NCBI GenBank assembly: GCA_016785225.1 | Contig: JAFBJZ010000660.1 | Location: 558,001 to 622,000 of the forward strand | Direction of reading: 5' to 3' | Source of the DNA: Psettodes erumei | Lineage: Eukaryota; Chordata; Actinopteri; Pleuronectiformes; Psettodidae | Length of the DNA stretch: 64,000 nucleotides | Position numbers and translations under genes: made by a program | Notes under the pieces: model-generated | Databases searched by the model: none | Seen by the model: the letters and a program-made list of their open reading frames with translations, nothing else | Told to the model about the DNA's origin: nothing | Part shown: positions 11,451-23,900 of the stretch, piece by piece | Position numbering within the stretch: the first letter of the stretch is position 1 | How the letters are laid out: each line of letters starts with the position of its first letter

Positions 11451-14400
11451 CTAACTAAAATTCCCCTGGGGGACAGGGATGTTTTCATGGAGGTATTTCA
11501 TACTGCCTTGTTCAGAGAAGTCAGCCACGGTGTGCCCTTCCCCTCGTAGGATCCACTTGGTTGTGAGAAGCCCCTCCAGCCCCACTGGACCTCTGGCATG
11601 TATCCGAGCCGTACTGATGCCAACTTCAGCTCCTGCCAAATAAGTCATTTAAAATTAACTCTTCTTGCCCATTTTCAAGTTAAGGTAAGTTAGATCCATT
11701 TAAAAGAGGATGCGTAGTATGTTTTCATATTCTTCTCAGACGGCACTGAGAAGTAAAACCATGCCCGGTGGTGTACGTACCTAGACCGAAGCGGTAGCCA
11801 TCAGCAAAGCGAGAGCTGGAGTTCCAGAACACACAGGCGCTGTCCACCTGCTGTAGAAACTGTTCCGCTGTTTCTTCATTTTCTGTAACGATGACATCAG
11901 TGTGGGAGCTGCCGTATTTGTGGATGTGGTCCACGGCATCCTGCAGGCTGTCTACCACCTCAATGCAGCACTCCAGGTCCCCATACTCTGTCCTCAGAGA
12001 CTTCACCTCGGATGGGCTGAACGTTAAATAGGATGCAAATCGTGGGCCTGCGTGGATCTTCACCTGAGAGGAATCAGCGACACGGGAATTTATAGACAGA
12101 ATAGTGAACCTGAAAGTCTGTGTCACTTTCTGGATCTCATACCTTGATCAAAATATGAAACACTTATGTACTGTGAATGTTTAATATTTGTGCTTGAAGG
12201 AGCATTTCTCAATGTTTCTTACATGTTCCGTTCTCAGCAAATCAATGATCTGGTCAAATATAGGAGTGCGCAGCAAATCCCTGTGAATAAGGAGGGTCTC
12301 CATGGCATTGCACGCTGCGGGATAGTCGCATTTGGAGTCCCTGACTGGAATGAAACACAAGTTAGTATATTTCATCAGCAGTTCTGGGTCACCCGAACAA
12401 GCGCACTTCTACGTAAGTTTTCTCCAACCACCATGGCTACACACAGGGAAACACATACCAACATCAATAGCTTTGTCTATGCTGGCGTCGCTGTCTACGT
12501 AGACGTGACAGACGCCCTCGCTGTGGCCCAGAACAGGAATACCCTTAGCTGCCCTTTGGATTTCCCGGACGAGCTGGGACGAGCCCCTCGGAATGATCAG
12601 GTCGATCAACTTGTCTAGTCTGCACAGATCCTCAACTTCTTCACGCGTGCTCACCTACGCATCAAGATAAATTTGAGTTAATGTTGTAATTGTGTGTATA
12701 AAAAAACTCCCACTCTGCTTTGACACAATGCATTCAGTTTTACCAATTGGATGGCGTCTGTCACTCCATGAATGGAAAGTGCTTCCTGGGTGAGTTGATG
12801 TAGAATCTTATTAGTGTTGGCAGCTTCTTTACCCCCCTTCAGCAGCAAAGCATTTCCACTGGCAATAGCCAGAGCTGACACCTGAAACACAATATCAAAT
12901 ACATGAAAATGTGAGGTGAACTTTTAGTAACATGTCTAAGTCTCTCAGCAGCTAATTAAATCGACAGGCTGAGCGCTGGGCTCGACTGACCTGTGGCAGA
13001 CAATCGGGACGTGACTCAAAGATGACCAGCAGGACACCGATGGGGACGGTGATCTGTTCCAGCTCCAGGTTGTTGGCCACCCTGGTCCTCCTCAGCACCC
13101 GACCCACGCTTTCCCTGGAGGACACAGCGAGCTGACGGAGGCCAATGGCGAGGCTGTTTAGCTTGGCAGTTGACAGGCTCAGGCGGTCAATCAGGGACTG
13201 TGAGAATCGGCCTATTAGGAAACAGAATCAACAAATAAAACACTGACAATGCAACACTCCATGTAGAGCAAGTGTTTCTGCTTTCAGCTGGCAGGGGTAG
13301 GAGCAAGAACTTTGCTCATCCAGATCAAGAAACAACTGGATGATTCCAGCCTGCTCCTCATGCCAGTTTCTCCAAGTAGAAGTGCTACAGATGAGTCATT
13401 ACTACTGGCATAGTCATAGATTACTGCACGCAGCTGTTGACTAAGGTGATCAGTGTCTCTCCCCTGTGACTCTGTACCTGATGCTTGTGCTAACTCCATG
13501 TCTCTCTTGTTGGCACTAAGAATCTCATCTTTTTTCTCCGTAAGCAGCTCAGAAAGACAGCAGATAATCTCTCCTCTCTGGAAAAGCAAAAAAAAAACAA
13601 CACACAAACCCAAATATTTTGTGAAAACACGTTGGCTTAAACCTTAATATATCAGTACAACATATACAGCAATAGTTGTGATTCCATGACAAGACCAGAC
13701 CACACAGAGGCAACAAGAAACTCACCTGCTCAGGGAGCAGGGAGGCCAGAGTCCTGCCTGCGTGCCGGGCCATCTCTGTCTGCTGCTCCACAGTTGGACC
13801 TAGCCGGGTCAATAACACACAAATCAAATAGGAAAACACAAAGACAGCATGTGGGCGAAACATTACTTCCAGATGGTTTTACCCATTACCTGCAGGTTTC
13901 ACTTCTGAGAAGAAGGTGCCAAGTTTCTTCCCTTCCACAATGTCTGTGATGACGTGGCCTGTGACTTTGGGATGCGTGCCGTTGGCGATGACGACGGACG
14001 TCCCACCTTGTAGTGCCCAAAGAGCTGCTTTCACCTATTTCAGACAAAATCCTTTATCATTCAGCCAGCTCAGCCCTGTGTACACTACAGATCAAACATT
14101 TCCTGTCACGCTGACCTTGGCTTCCATGCCGCCGATGCCGACTCTGGACTTAGTGCCATACGTGATTGACTGCTGATCTCCAGGATAGAATATATCAATA
14201 AGCTTGGCATCATCTGTTCCCGGGGGACTGTCGTATAAACCTGTTGGACAGATTATTTTTTTCGTTTTAATTCTTCACATGGCCTGTTTTGTTACCCAGT
14301 ATAATAACTGACCAATAACATCATTATTAATTGTGATAAATGAAAATTATTTATTTAACCCTTAGTTACAGCTGCTTTGAAAACCTATCGTAGCACATAA

Positions 14401-16104
14401 AGTGCTAACTAATATAAATGCTAAAACTCAAATTAAAGGACATCAAATAAATTAGTGGTTATATCTGTACCTTCAACATCAGACAGGGCAATAAGGAGGT
14501 CGGCTTTCATTTCAACAGCCAGTCGTGCAGACAAGCTGTCATTATCTTTGATGCTTATTACCTGAAATACAAACAGAACTTTCATTAAGCCAGAAGGGAA
14601 ATCACTCTCCTATCTCCCATTTTACCGTAGAATAACATCTTATCAGTGGCTACCATGCAACAAAAGCCTCCCAGTCCCATTCAGCTGCAAAACAAACACA
14701 CGTTCACCTCTTTCTAAAAGGAGACAACACAAGCAGGTCTGCGTTCAATGTAATGGAAGACAAAGGGGAAAAAACATATTTTGAATTAGCAGTGAATGTG
14801 GAAAGCAGCCACTAAAATTAGGCCACATGTGCAAGAAGTATTTTAGTGAGGATGGAAATGTAGGTGAAAAGGTTTATGTATGTTTTAAGCGCTACATTTA
14901 GCATTCCCAGCATGCCCATCACACAGTACCCACATTTACCCCCTGTAAGTCACTGCTGGGAACAGGGGGCGGAACAACAGCGTCATTGGTGTTGATGATA
15001 GGAACGATGTTCATCCGCAGCAGTTCATGTAGCGTGCTGTTCAGGTTGCGCCGCTTCTGCTCATCGTGGAAATCCAAGTTGGTGACCAGAATCTACAGAA
15101 GTGGACAGAAACGTAAAGAACTGAGTGATATTTCAGTAAATTTGCTGTCAGCATTTTATTCCATGATAAAAGTCGAGTACACACTTGTGCAGTGCAGATG
15201 CTGTACTGGGTGAACATAGCTTCATACAATGCCATCAGGCCGCTCTGGCCAGCAGCTGCACACGCCCTCGCCTCCAAAACTGGTATTGACTGAAAAATAG
15301 AGCGCATTAACAAAAGTTTAACTTCAAGTTTATGAACAAATGTTTGTGGATTTAGAGAAAGGTTCAGCTAATATTTTGCATTTTCATTATTCACCATGTC
15401 TTTGAGCTGGTTCTGGCCAGAATGCAAGGCTTGTCTGACACTTTGAGAGAGCAGGATCTCATGTCTCAGTCTCTGCTTCCCAAAAGCCACAGCCCCACTG
15501 GTGACAATCATCATCTCCCTGCCTTGGTTCTGCAGCACGGCCACCTGGCAGGACAAACACAGACACATAATAACACTCAAGTTCCTCTTTCGTGGCCAAG
15601 ATCACCGCTCAGAACGAGCATTTCCTCTTTAGGTGTGGTGAGCCTGCATGCAGTATGTTCACACTTACACAACCATCATTGACAAACTTCCTTCTCTTGT
15701 CTGTATAAACAACGTTAATGTGGATTTACCTGCTCCACTATTGAGGCCAGTCGTCCCAGCGCCAGGCCGCACTCATCTCCGCGTGTCACCACAGCACTCC
15801 CCAGCTTCACCACAATGCGTTTGGCCTGCTTTAACTCACTGCGGTGGGCAAAGGACTTCCCATGGGGACGTGGGAGCGAGACTGCAGAGAACAAAATTAC
15901 ATTTTATTACACATGTATGGTACGTGGCATGTGCCATTATAGCATATATATTGAAAGAGACAGAGGAGTAGCGTCCACTTCAGGTAAGGCATTGGCTGGT
16001 TACTTACATTTGGCTTGGGAGAACGCTCTGATGGAGACTGGACAACCATTTGACTGCCAGTTTCTGGATGGCAGGCGAGAGCACAAGGCCAGCCTGGCAA
16101 ACAT
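11451..16104 (-). CDS. aldh18a1: Delta-1-pyrroline-5-carboxylate synthase (glutamate 5-kinase / gamma-glutamyl phosphate reductase)
   Basis: This bifunctional mitochondrial enzyme phosphorylates glutamate and reduces it to the semialdehyde, feeding proline, ornithine and arginine synthesis. Sixteen coding exons on minus: 16008-16104, 15730-15881, 15395-15544, 15185-15289, 14934-15092, 14471-14561, 14116-14240, 13890-14034, 13726-13799, 13478-13577, 12991-13211, 12744-12881, 12459-12654, 12223-12344, 11781-12063 and 11451-11632. All phases agree and give 779 residues (human 795). Residues 1-44 are rich in Arg and Ser with no acidic residue, as in a mitochondrial presequence. The kinase domain follows (IVVKLGSAVV near 53, VTSGAVAFGKQRLRHE). 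The reductase domain starts near 342 and carries ESRPDCLPQ with the catalytic Cys near 470. The C terminus is ENIPVPQGNFS. The shorter length is mostly in the presequence. Every exon is intact. Confidence 0.97.
14934..14940 (-). promoter_or_regulatory. Tandem alternative 5' splice sites in aldh18a1
   Basis: On minus the exon end reads CAGGGGGTAAATGTGGGT. Splicing before GTAAAT (exon end 14940) or before GTGGGT (exon end 14934) omits or includes the two codons Val-Asn. This is the same site and the same two residues as the mammalian P5CS short and long isoforms, which differ in ornithine feedback inhibition. Confidence 0.75.
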
Positions 16105-16125
16105 TGCACTGATGCTTGAGGACAG
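16008..16125 (-). other. aldh18a1 exon 2 (5' UTR end plus start codon)
   Basis: A polypyrimidine tract ending in CACAG precedes 16125, giving 21 bases of leader before the ATG at 16104. The exon closes at a GTAAGT donor. No other in-frame upstream ATG lies in this exon. Confidence 0.75.
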
Positions 16126-16704
16126 CTGTGATGAAAACACAAACCAGCGCCAGGTTACTCTGCTTGTGCAACAACCTCATGTGTGATAAGCAACTTTAGG
16201 TTATGATAAGACAGGGTGTGTGGGTTGTTGTGTACACCGAGGCTTAAAATGTCAAGAAGACATAAATAAATCACATCAGAATCAATGAACACTATTGCTT
16301 TGAGCATTATTTTAGTCCCAAGCTCTGCATCATGTGTCATGATGTTCAGCATTGTTTAGCAATGTTGTGTTGGTTCCTGAACTTGACACACTGACCCAGT
16401 GAAGATGATGCCGATTGCACTATTAAACTTACAGAAAACTTCTAATTAAAATATCATGGGGTTAGGCGCTACTAATGCCGCAAGCCTATATCACATGTAA
16501 GGGCAGTGAAGTAAGCAAGTTGGTTAACGAGGCTAATATATTGTAGCTATGTATCTAGTACTGTGGTATTACTACTCTCAAAAGGTGACCAGCGCTAGCT
16601 AACCTTAGCTAGCATTGGCGGTTCGGAGCTAACTCACTGCCTATCTTTAGCGGTTAATTCTGACAAAATGGACGGGGAAAGACGCGTTGTGAAGAGACAC
16701 TCAC

Positions 16705-16800
16705 CCGACAATGTCAAAATATCCAAAAACCGACAGCAACTACACCTGAGAGTGCACTGCAGGGGGACACGTTGTCAGTCCTGGCGGTACTTTGCTGCCA
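16705..16800 (-). other. Probable untranslated first exon and promoter of aldh18a1
   Basis: A strong donor GTGAGTGTC follows 16705 on minus, about 0.6 kb upstream of exon 2. Upstream, near 16835, is a CCAAT element on the plus strand. The transcription start is a guess (about 16,780-16,820). The gene for the TRIM protein starts 0.8 kb away in the opposite direction, so the interval may act on both. Confidence 0.45.
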
Positions 16801-17587
16801 CATCTACAGCCCACGCCGGGTGAGAAGTACGACCAATGAGCTATTCACGAACGGCAACTACGTAGGATTTCTGGATACGGTCACATAGAAAGAAAATGTT
16901 TTTTACGTACGTAGAAAAAGTAATAGTTTTGATGGGTGGATACTTACGTAGCCATGGGAAGTACAAGCACAGGCACGAGATAGACATGTATATGGGAAAC
17001 TTTAAGGAATGTTTAAGTGGTAAAATATTGATTATAATATTAATTTTTCATAAATTAAACATTGAACACAGCTGTGCTCTTTTAAAACGAATATGTCCTA
17101 ATTTATTAAATCAATTGCAATATCACATATTTTTTTATGAAAAACGAGAATATGCAAATTAAAAACTGTTAAGATTACTGTCCTGCATAACAATGTAAAT
17201 GCTCTGCTTAACGCTGAATATTAGTTTAGTTTAGTGTATTTGCTGATGATTTTTTTAGAGCTTCTGCCAATGAGTTTAGATTACTTTATCAGACCACAGT
17301 TTAAGAATGATCTTCCACACTGAGATGGATTCCTTTGTTTATTTTTTTTAAGTGAAAATGCATCTAGAAATGTATCTGTTTGTTGGAAATGTGCCATTCA
17401 ATTGTGTGGTCTCACAATGCCAATGTTTTGAATCGGCCACTGGAGGATATCAAGTCATCTTTAGTAATCTGACACTGAGGCACATGAGTGGTGTATGCCT
17501 GCCAGGAGAGGCCTGTGAAACATTCATGAGTTGGAAGGCTAGAAGCACAGAGCATACCAAACTGCCCTGACAGGTGCATGCAGAGCT

Positions 17588-19786
17588 ATGGGGACTGTTG
17601 AGGAAACTTTAAAGTGTCCTGTCTGCCAGGATTTCTTCACAGATCCAGTGACGCTCCCATGTGGACATGACTTCTGTCTCACCTGTATCCAGACTGTCTG
17701 GGAAACTGATGGGCCTAATGAAGGTCCTTTCTTCTGTCCAGAGTGTCAGATATTCCTCCCCTCTGACCTCACTCTGGACATAAACTCCAGTCTTCGCACT
17801 AAAGTAAAGGACTTCGCTACTAACAGGCCATCGACAGCACAGCTACAGACGACAACTCCAAGCGGCGCAACCAAATCATCTCCAACTATCCACTGTGACC
17901 AATGCATAGAGAAGCCATCGATGGCCATAAGGACCTGTTTGACTTGTGATGCCTCACTGTGCCAGGCTCACACCCTGCTACACCAGCAAAGGTCTGCTCT
18001 GAGGGAGCACACAGTCGTCGAGGTGACTGGAGATCCACTGTCTTTGAAGTGCAGGGAGCACCGCGATGAACTCAAGCTCTTCTGTATGGAGGACAGGGTC
18101 CCTGTGTGCTGTTTGTGTGTCCTGGTTGGCATGCACAAGAACCACAAAGCGTCTCAACTCCAGGAAGCCTGTGCACACTTCAAGGTGAAAATAAGTATTG
18201 TGTTTTCATTGGTCAATGTGTTTTATTTTCCTGTAAATGTCATTCTTATTATTTTATTTCTCTGTCAGGGTATTCATTTTCTATAGGCCTGTTTTATTAC
18301 TGTGTATAGGGTGTGTTAGAGACCACTAGGAACCAGCTGTTGAAGAGGAGAAGTGAAGCAGAATTTGCTATCAAGGACTTGGAGTCACTGTATACACAAA
18401 CAGTGGTATGATCCATATGAAAGACCCATTTCAAATTTTTTATGCTCAGATTCCCCTCTTGTATGTATTCAAACAATGTATGCTTTTTTTTATTTCTCAG
18501 AGGTCTGCTGCAGATTTCAGAGAGAGAATCTCAGACAAGTACAGCAGAATCCGAGTTGTGCTGGATGGCGATGAGCGTCTGATGATGCAGATTATAGATG
18601 CAGAGGAGACGTACATGACAGAGTGGCTAGAATCCCAGAGGGGCATCATGGAGGCCCAGATCAAAGAGATAGATGGCCTCAGAGACTCCAGCAAATCACT
18701 CCTCCAGGACACTAATGATCTGCAATTCCTACAGGTACATAATATAATGAATTTGATATTGTAATATGTGAAAGTGTATGCAGTTAAAAGGTTTTCTGTC
18801 ATCACAATTCATAAAAATGTTCACAAACTATTCATTTTCAACAGAAAATCACAGCACAGAATTTTTGGTGAGTAAATTATTCCTCTTTTATCCAACTACC
18901 TTCTTTAGGTATACTTTTTGACTTCTAATGGTTTTTGATTTTTATTGTAGTGACCCTTTGGATTTAGCACCTGTCCAGGAGGTCGACAGGGATCTGTGTG
19001 ACCCTGAGAAACTGAGAACAGTAGAGAAGCTTGTGGATGACCTTTCAGTGGCTCTATCCCAACACTTTCCACGAATGTGGTCATGTTAGTAAAGAATCAA
19101 ATATTTACCTATTTACCCATCTAAAATCACTATCTAATCCCTGACTATCTCTGTAGTTGTACACTGAATGTAGATGCTTATTTGCAGATCTAAGTTCCCC
19201 TGCCCTGGATTCCAAGACCGCCCATCCAAAACTGGAAATATCCCAGGACAAGAAGCAAGTGTTCTGGAGAAAGCAGCCTGTTAGTGAGGCTCTGAGCCTT
19301 CAACCATATGACTCCCAGTACAGTGTCCTGGCTCAGGAGAGTTTTGCTACAGGCCAGACTTACTGGGAGATCATCATCCAGGACAAACCCTACTGGCTGA
19401 TAGGTATGACCACTGGGCCAGTTGAAAAAAAAGACGAACCAAGTCAGAGTTCCCGAAGCCCGGGTGTGAACAGCACATCCTGGTGCATCTACCATGGAGA
19501 TGGACAGTACCTGGCATTGCATGATACCCAAGAGAAGCAACTGTCAGTGGGAAAGAGAGTGAGAAAGCTGGGCATACTGTCCAATCTCCAGAAGGGGGAG
19601 CTGTCATTCTACGATGCTGATGCTATGACCCTGCTTCACTCTTTCTGTGTGCAGTGCTCAGAGCCTCTCTACCCCATGTTAAACCCATGCATTGATGTGA
19701 ATGGACTGAACAGGCAGCCTCTTACTTTGTTTTGGATAAAGGACCCCTGGGAGTGGCATGTCAACACAGACAGGGCTAATGAGTGA
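17588..19786 (+). CDS. TRIM-family E3 ubiquitin ligase (RING, B-boxes, coiled coil, PRY-SPRY)
   Basis: Six coding exons: 17588-18184, 18310-18405, 18501-18734, 18845-18867, 18951-19084 and 19188-19786. The sizes 96, 234 and 23 bases are the usual TRIM exon sizes, and phases join to 560 residues. The RING spans C10 to C53 (CPVC, CGHDFC, CPEC) and should bind two zinc ions and an E2 enzyme. A B-box-1-like cluster begins at C103 (CDQC) and a B-box 2 at C155 (CREH). Residues 200-320 form a charged coiled coil for dimerisation. A PRY-SPRY domain from about 366 opens with LDSKTAHPKLEIS and should choose the substrate. It resembles the large fish TRIM sets annotated as TRIM47/TRIM16/NF7-like, but I cannot name the orthologue. 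The C-terminal tail KDPWEWHVNTDRANE looks gene-specific. The ATG follows an in-frame start context AGCTATGG; upstream leader exons are not visible. Confidence 0.93.
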
Positions 19787-20586
19787 AGTTAGAGGACAGC
19801 CTGAAGTGATTCACTGATCAAGCTCTATGTTCTCTTCACAAACATATTTCCATGTTTATTTCTACTTTTGATTTACTTTAAATCACATGGGTGTTATGTC
19901 ACACATGCCGTCAAAATGTGTGTTCCTGTCAAAATTAAGCTGTGAAGTAAGAAAATTACCACTGGGGGGATATATTTAATGTCTGTTGTTTAGGATATGG
20001 TCATATGGTCTTTTTTATGTTACCTTTCCAGTGTCAGCATTTATCATGTGACAGTAAATATTTCATTGAGTGGTATCGGATGCAATGTCAAACAACACTC
20101 AGCTTACCAGACCATGAAGGACATGCGTGCCTTCATTCTCACATGTCAGTGGCTCGACATAAATGCTGCCCTGCAGCAAAAAAAATTCTCAGTGAGGCCA
20201 AATAACATGAATATTGACAATGTATTTCTATTGAGTACAAGAGACCTCTTTCTTTCTCTCTTCAGTGGGTTTCCCTCTGCCTGCTTTCTGAGGAGTACAA
20301 TCTGAACATCCACATCCACCAACCTGCTCCTTTTCTACGTCTCTGTTTTCTTTGACTCATTGTTTAACTTGTCAATCATTAACAGGACCATACATGGCAT
20401 AACAAGCTTTTAAACAGTGGTGAGAAAATTCAACCTTTGATTTTGAGCAGGAATTGTGAGTCATGCTCATGAAAAGCAGGATGACACAGGCAGGTTATAC
20501 CTATGTAAATAAAATCTACATGTTATGATTTGAGGTTAACACATTCCAGACTCTTATCTTGACCCATGGGACTGGTGAGGACAATC

Positions 20587-20592
20587 AATAAA
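20587..20592 (+). terminator. Poly(A) signal of the TRIM gene
   Basis: AATAAA about 800 bases after the TRIM stop codon and 340 bases before the habp2 stop codon on the other strand. The two genes are therefore convergent with little or no 3' overlap. A second near-signal AATAAA occurs at about 20509. Confidence 0.55.
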
Positions 20593-20933
20593 GACATGAA
20601 GGCACAGAACAGCATTGAGAGAAACCAGACAGAGGAAGCATTTATCAATGCTGTAAATATACCATAGATCAAAACGGTAGATTTCCATCTTTTCTATTCA
20701 AAACCATATTTAGCAGATGAAAACTGATTAAACTGAAATGGCAATGTAAATTTACTCAAAGACGAAAATGTTTGATATGTGCTTTTTCCATTTAGAAAGT
20801 TTGATTGAGGCACCATTCAAAATTTACAGCGACATTGACCTTAAAAGCAAAATACCAGGTGCATCTCCAAAATGATGGACAGTATGTGCCCCGTTCATAA
20901 CCAGGCCACTGGCTACACTGGCTGGCATGCTGC

Positions 20934-23900
20934 TTATGGTGATGCTGCTTGAGTCTTTGAGTTGATCCAGTTCAGGAAGTGAGTGACCCTTGTGTACACC
21001 CCAGGCTTGTTCTTTCTCCCACATTGGTCTCCCCAGCTCACCAGGCCATAAATAACATGGGTATTGTTCTGCTTACAAGTCAGTGGTCCTCCAGAGTCAC
21101 CCTGAAACAAGAAGAAACAGCTCACTGGATAGAAAAATCTCTACTGCATACAACTACAGTCATCTATGCTAGTAACTCAGACATTTCGAATGACAGCATG
21201 CGCTTCACTAGTAAGATTCCTGTACCAACCTGGCAGGAATCCACTCCTCCCAGCAGGTGGCCAGCACAGAGCATGCCATTATCCAGGTTGTTGCCATAAA
21301 TAGCTGGTTCAGAGCATTTCTCCTGGTTGATCAGCATTACATTGGCCTTCAGCAGGTGGTTGGTACCATTCTCTACTGTATAGAAATGAGATATAACCAC
21401 ATTTTACAACACATGCAACAGTGTATCTAGTGGTCACATGCACATAAAAATTCAAGGCTTAAATAGTCATTTAAACTAAATAAGAAGAAAAAAGTCAACC
21501 CTGAATGCCTCTCAAACAAACCAAATGATGTGAATGAAAATGGAAGCTTTTATTTTGAAGCTGGATATTCAAAAGTAGCCTTACATTCCTCAGTGATACC
21601 CCATCCAGATATGGTACACTCCATCCCATCAGGCAGTTGGGCATCAGGCAGACAGGCTCTCTTCACAAACTGGGTCTCATTGGCACAAACTCCATTGACA
21701 CCACTCAGTTTCAGCAAGGCTTTGGAAATTCAGTTCAGATTAAAGTCACAACAAAGTCAAAAATGAAATAGATAAAATTACTTCACAGATGACCAGTACT
21801 GTAGATTTCATCAGTTATATCATTCCAAGTTACACTATTTTGCACTGGAGACTATTTCATATTCCACACTTATTTAAATAAAAAAAATGACAAAAAGACC
21901 AAAGAAACCTGCTCTCATGCTCTTCCTAAATTGTAATGCTGTTATGAAATAAGAGAGGGACACGTATCACCTATATCATTGTATACAGCTGCTGGAGTCT
22001 CTCTGTAGTTCTCATGTCTAATGGCCTCTCGAACATTTATGATTTGGCTGTCGTATTCTACCGTATCCAGTGCCAGACTTCCCAAAACCACCTGCATGTC
22101 TTTCCACGTTCACTGTTAAAACAAAAACAAGAGATGATTTGATAAAGATATGGTCCACATGTGTAAAACTCAGTCAATGTTTTGTTTTCTTTCAGATTTG
22201 TGGTCATTATGATTGTGCTTACAGGCAGTGTCCAGCCGTCAGTACCCAGCAGCTTTCAATGAGAACCCCTCCACAAATGTGTCTGTATGGCCAGTTGGTG
22301 GACTTTGGTCTTACTTGCACAGATACCTGCCAGGGTACAGCTCCAGGAGGGACCTTCAGACCCCCAAAAATTCGGGTAATGGGCCTTCTTGGCTGAGGCT
22401 TGCCACAGGTGAGGAATTGTTGCGGTGGAACAGTCGTTTCTGGGACAAGAGGACCATTAGTGGGTACGGGCGTGGGTTGTGGAGTGGAACACGGTTTTTC
22501 AGGTACTGGGGGTGTTGTAGTAACTGGAGGGATGGTAGTCACTGGAGGTTTGGTCATTGGGGTAGTTGGTGGATTGGGGTCTGCTGTAGGTTCAGGTTTT
22601 GTAGGTTTAGGTTTTGGAGGCTCAGGTTTTGTAGGTTTGGGCTTGGCAGAAATTGGATCAGTAACTGGGGGGATAATTTCAGTTGGTGCCATATCTGAAA
22701 ACACAAGAAGAAAACATCAATTTATGTTGACCATGTTCATAATCAGAGAAACTTTAAAGCTGACCTGTTGGCAAAGGACACTCTGTCACATCACAGTAGT
22801 CCCACAGCAACTTTTTGCCTCTTCTATAGAAACACCAAGGCATATGGTCTCCATCTGGGTTTCTGTCACAGAAAAAGTGTGAGCGAACATCCTCTTTTAG
22901 CTGTTTCTTGAAGTTGGAATACACTTATTTATACTCTACTGACCTGCAGAAGTTGTGAGGGCCAAGTCCATCTTTGTCCTCAAAGGCGGTGAAGGGATTA
23001 GTTCCATGCTCCAGGATGAAGTGTGAGTTCCAGTACAGGCATTCGTCACCGTCTTCTGTCTCACTCACTTTGCCACGATATGACTCTCCATCATCCAAAT
23101 AGCAGTCATTTGGGTCTGAGGAAAATACCACACTCGATCAGCATATGAGTTATAATGATGCTATCATATCTTAGACTGGAAAATGGAAAACAATGTAGGT
23201 TGTAGTATTTACCAACATCGCAGAAACGTCCACTGTACCCAGGAGGGCACTGGCAGTCAAAGTCATTACCATCCCTGATGCAAGTTCCACCATTCATACA
23301 TGGATTAGGCTCACACACTTCAACTTTGGAGACAATTAGTACACAATTTAAGATTGCTTTGTAGGACTATGGAAAATAGTTGAAAAGAGGTAGTCTGTCT
23401 CATTTAGATGAAGAAACATCCCTTACACTTTCTGCAGTTTGGAGGCTTGAAGGGTTCCTTGCATTTGCACTCATAAAACGGGGGATTCGAAATCAGCACA
23501 CATTCACCCCGCCCACACAGACCTGGCTTACAAATCTTTGGACCTGAGATGAGACGATTACATAATAAAGGAATTTATTTGAGGGTCAATTCTGTTTTTC
23601 CTTTTCTATACTCTGCATATCGTCAGTCTGCAGACCAACAAGAAGTTGTAGAATTTCTTTTCAAACCTTTCTGGCATTTCATTCCTGTGTAAGGCTCGGG
23701 GCAGTCACATTTGAATTTTCCTTTGTTTTTAATCTTACACACACCATTGTTAAAGCAAGGGTTTGGGTCACAAGTGCCTGAAAAACAACAGAGGTTAAGG
23801 GAGAAACATAAACTTTAAATGAGAGCTTTAACGTAGCCTGCTCATGCAACATTTCACAGATTGGTCTTTTACTGTACATTCTGAACAAATTTTCTCACCC

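Noticed and set aside
12166..12618. 150-codon plus-strand frame
   Set aside because: Antisense shadow of aldh18a1 exons, crossing their splice sites.
22213..22882. Two plus-strand frames of about 160 codons rich in Gly and Trp
   Set aside because: Antisense shadows of habp2 exon 9; the minus frame carries kringle, linker and protease motifs with proper splice borders.
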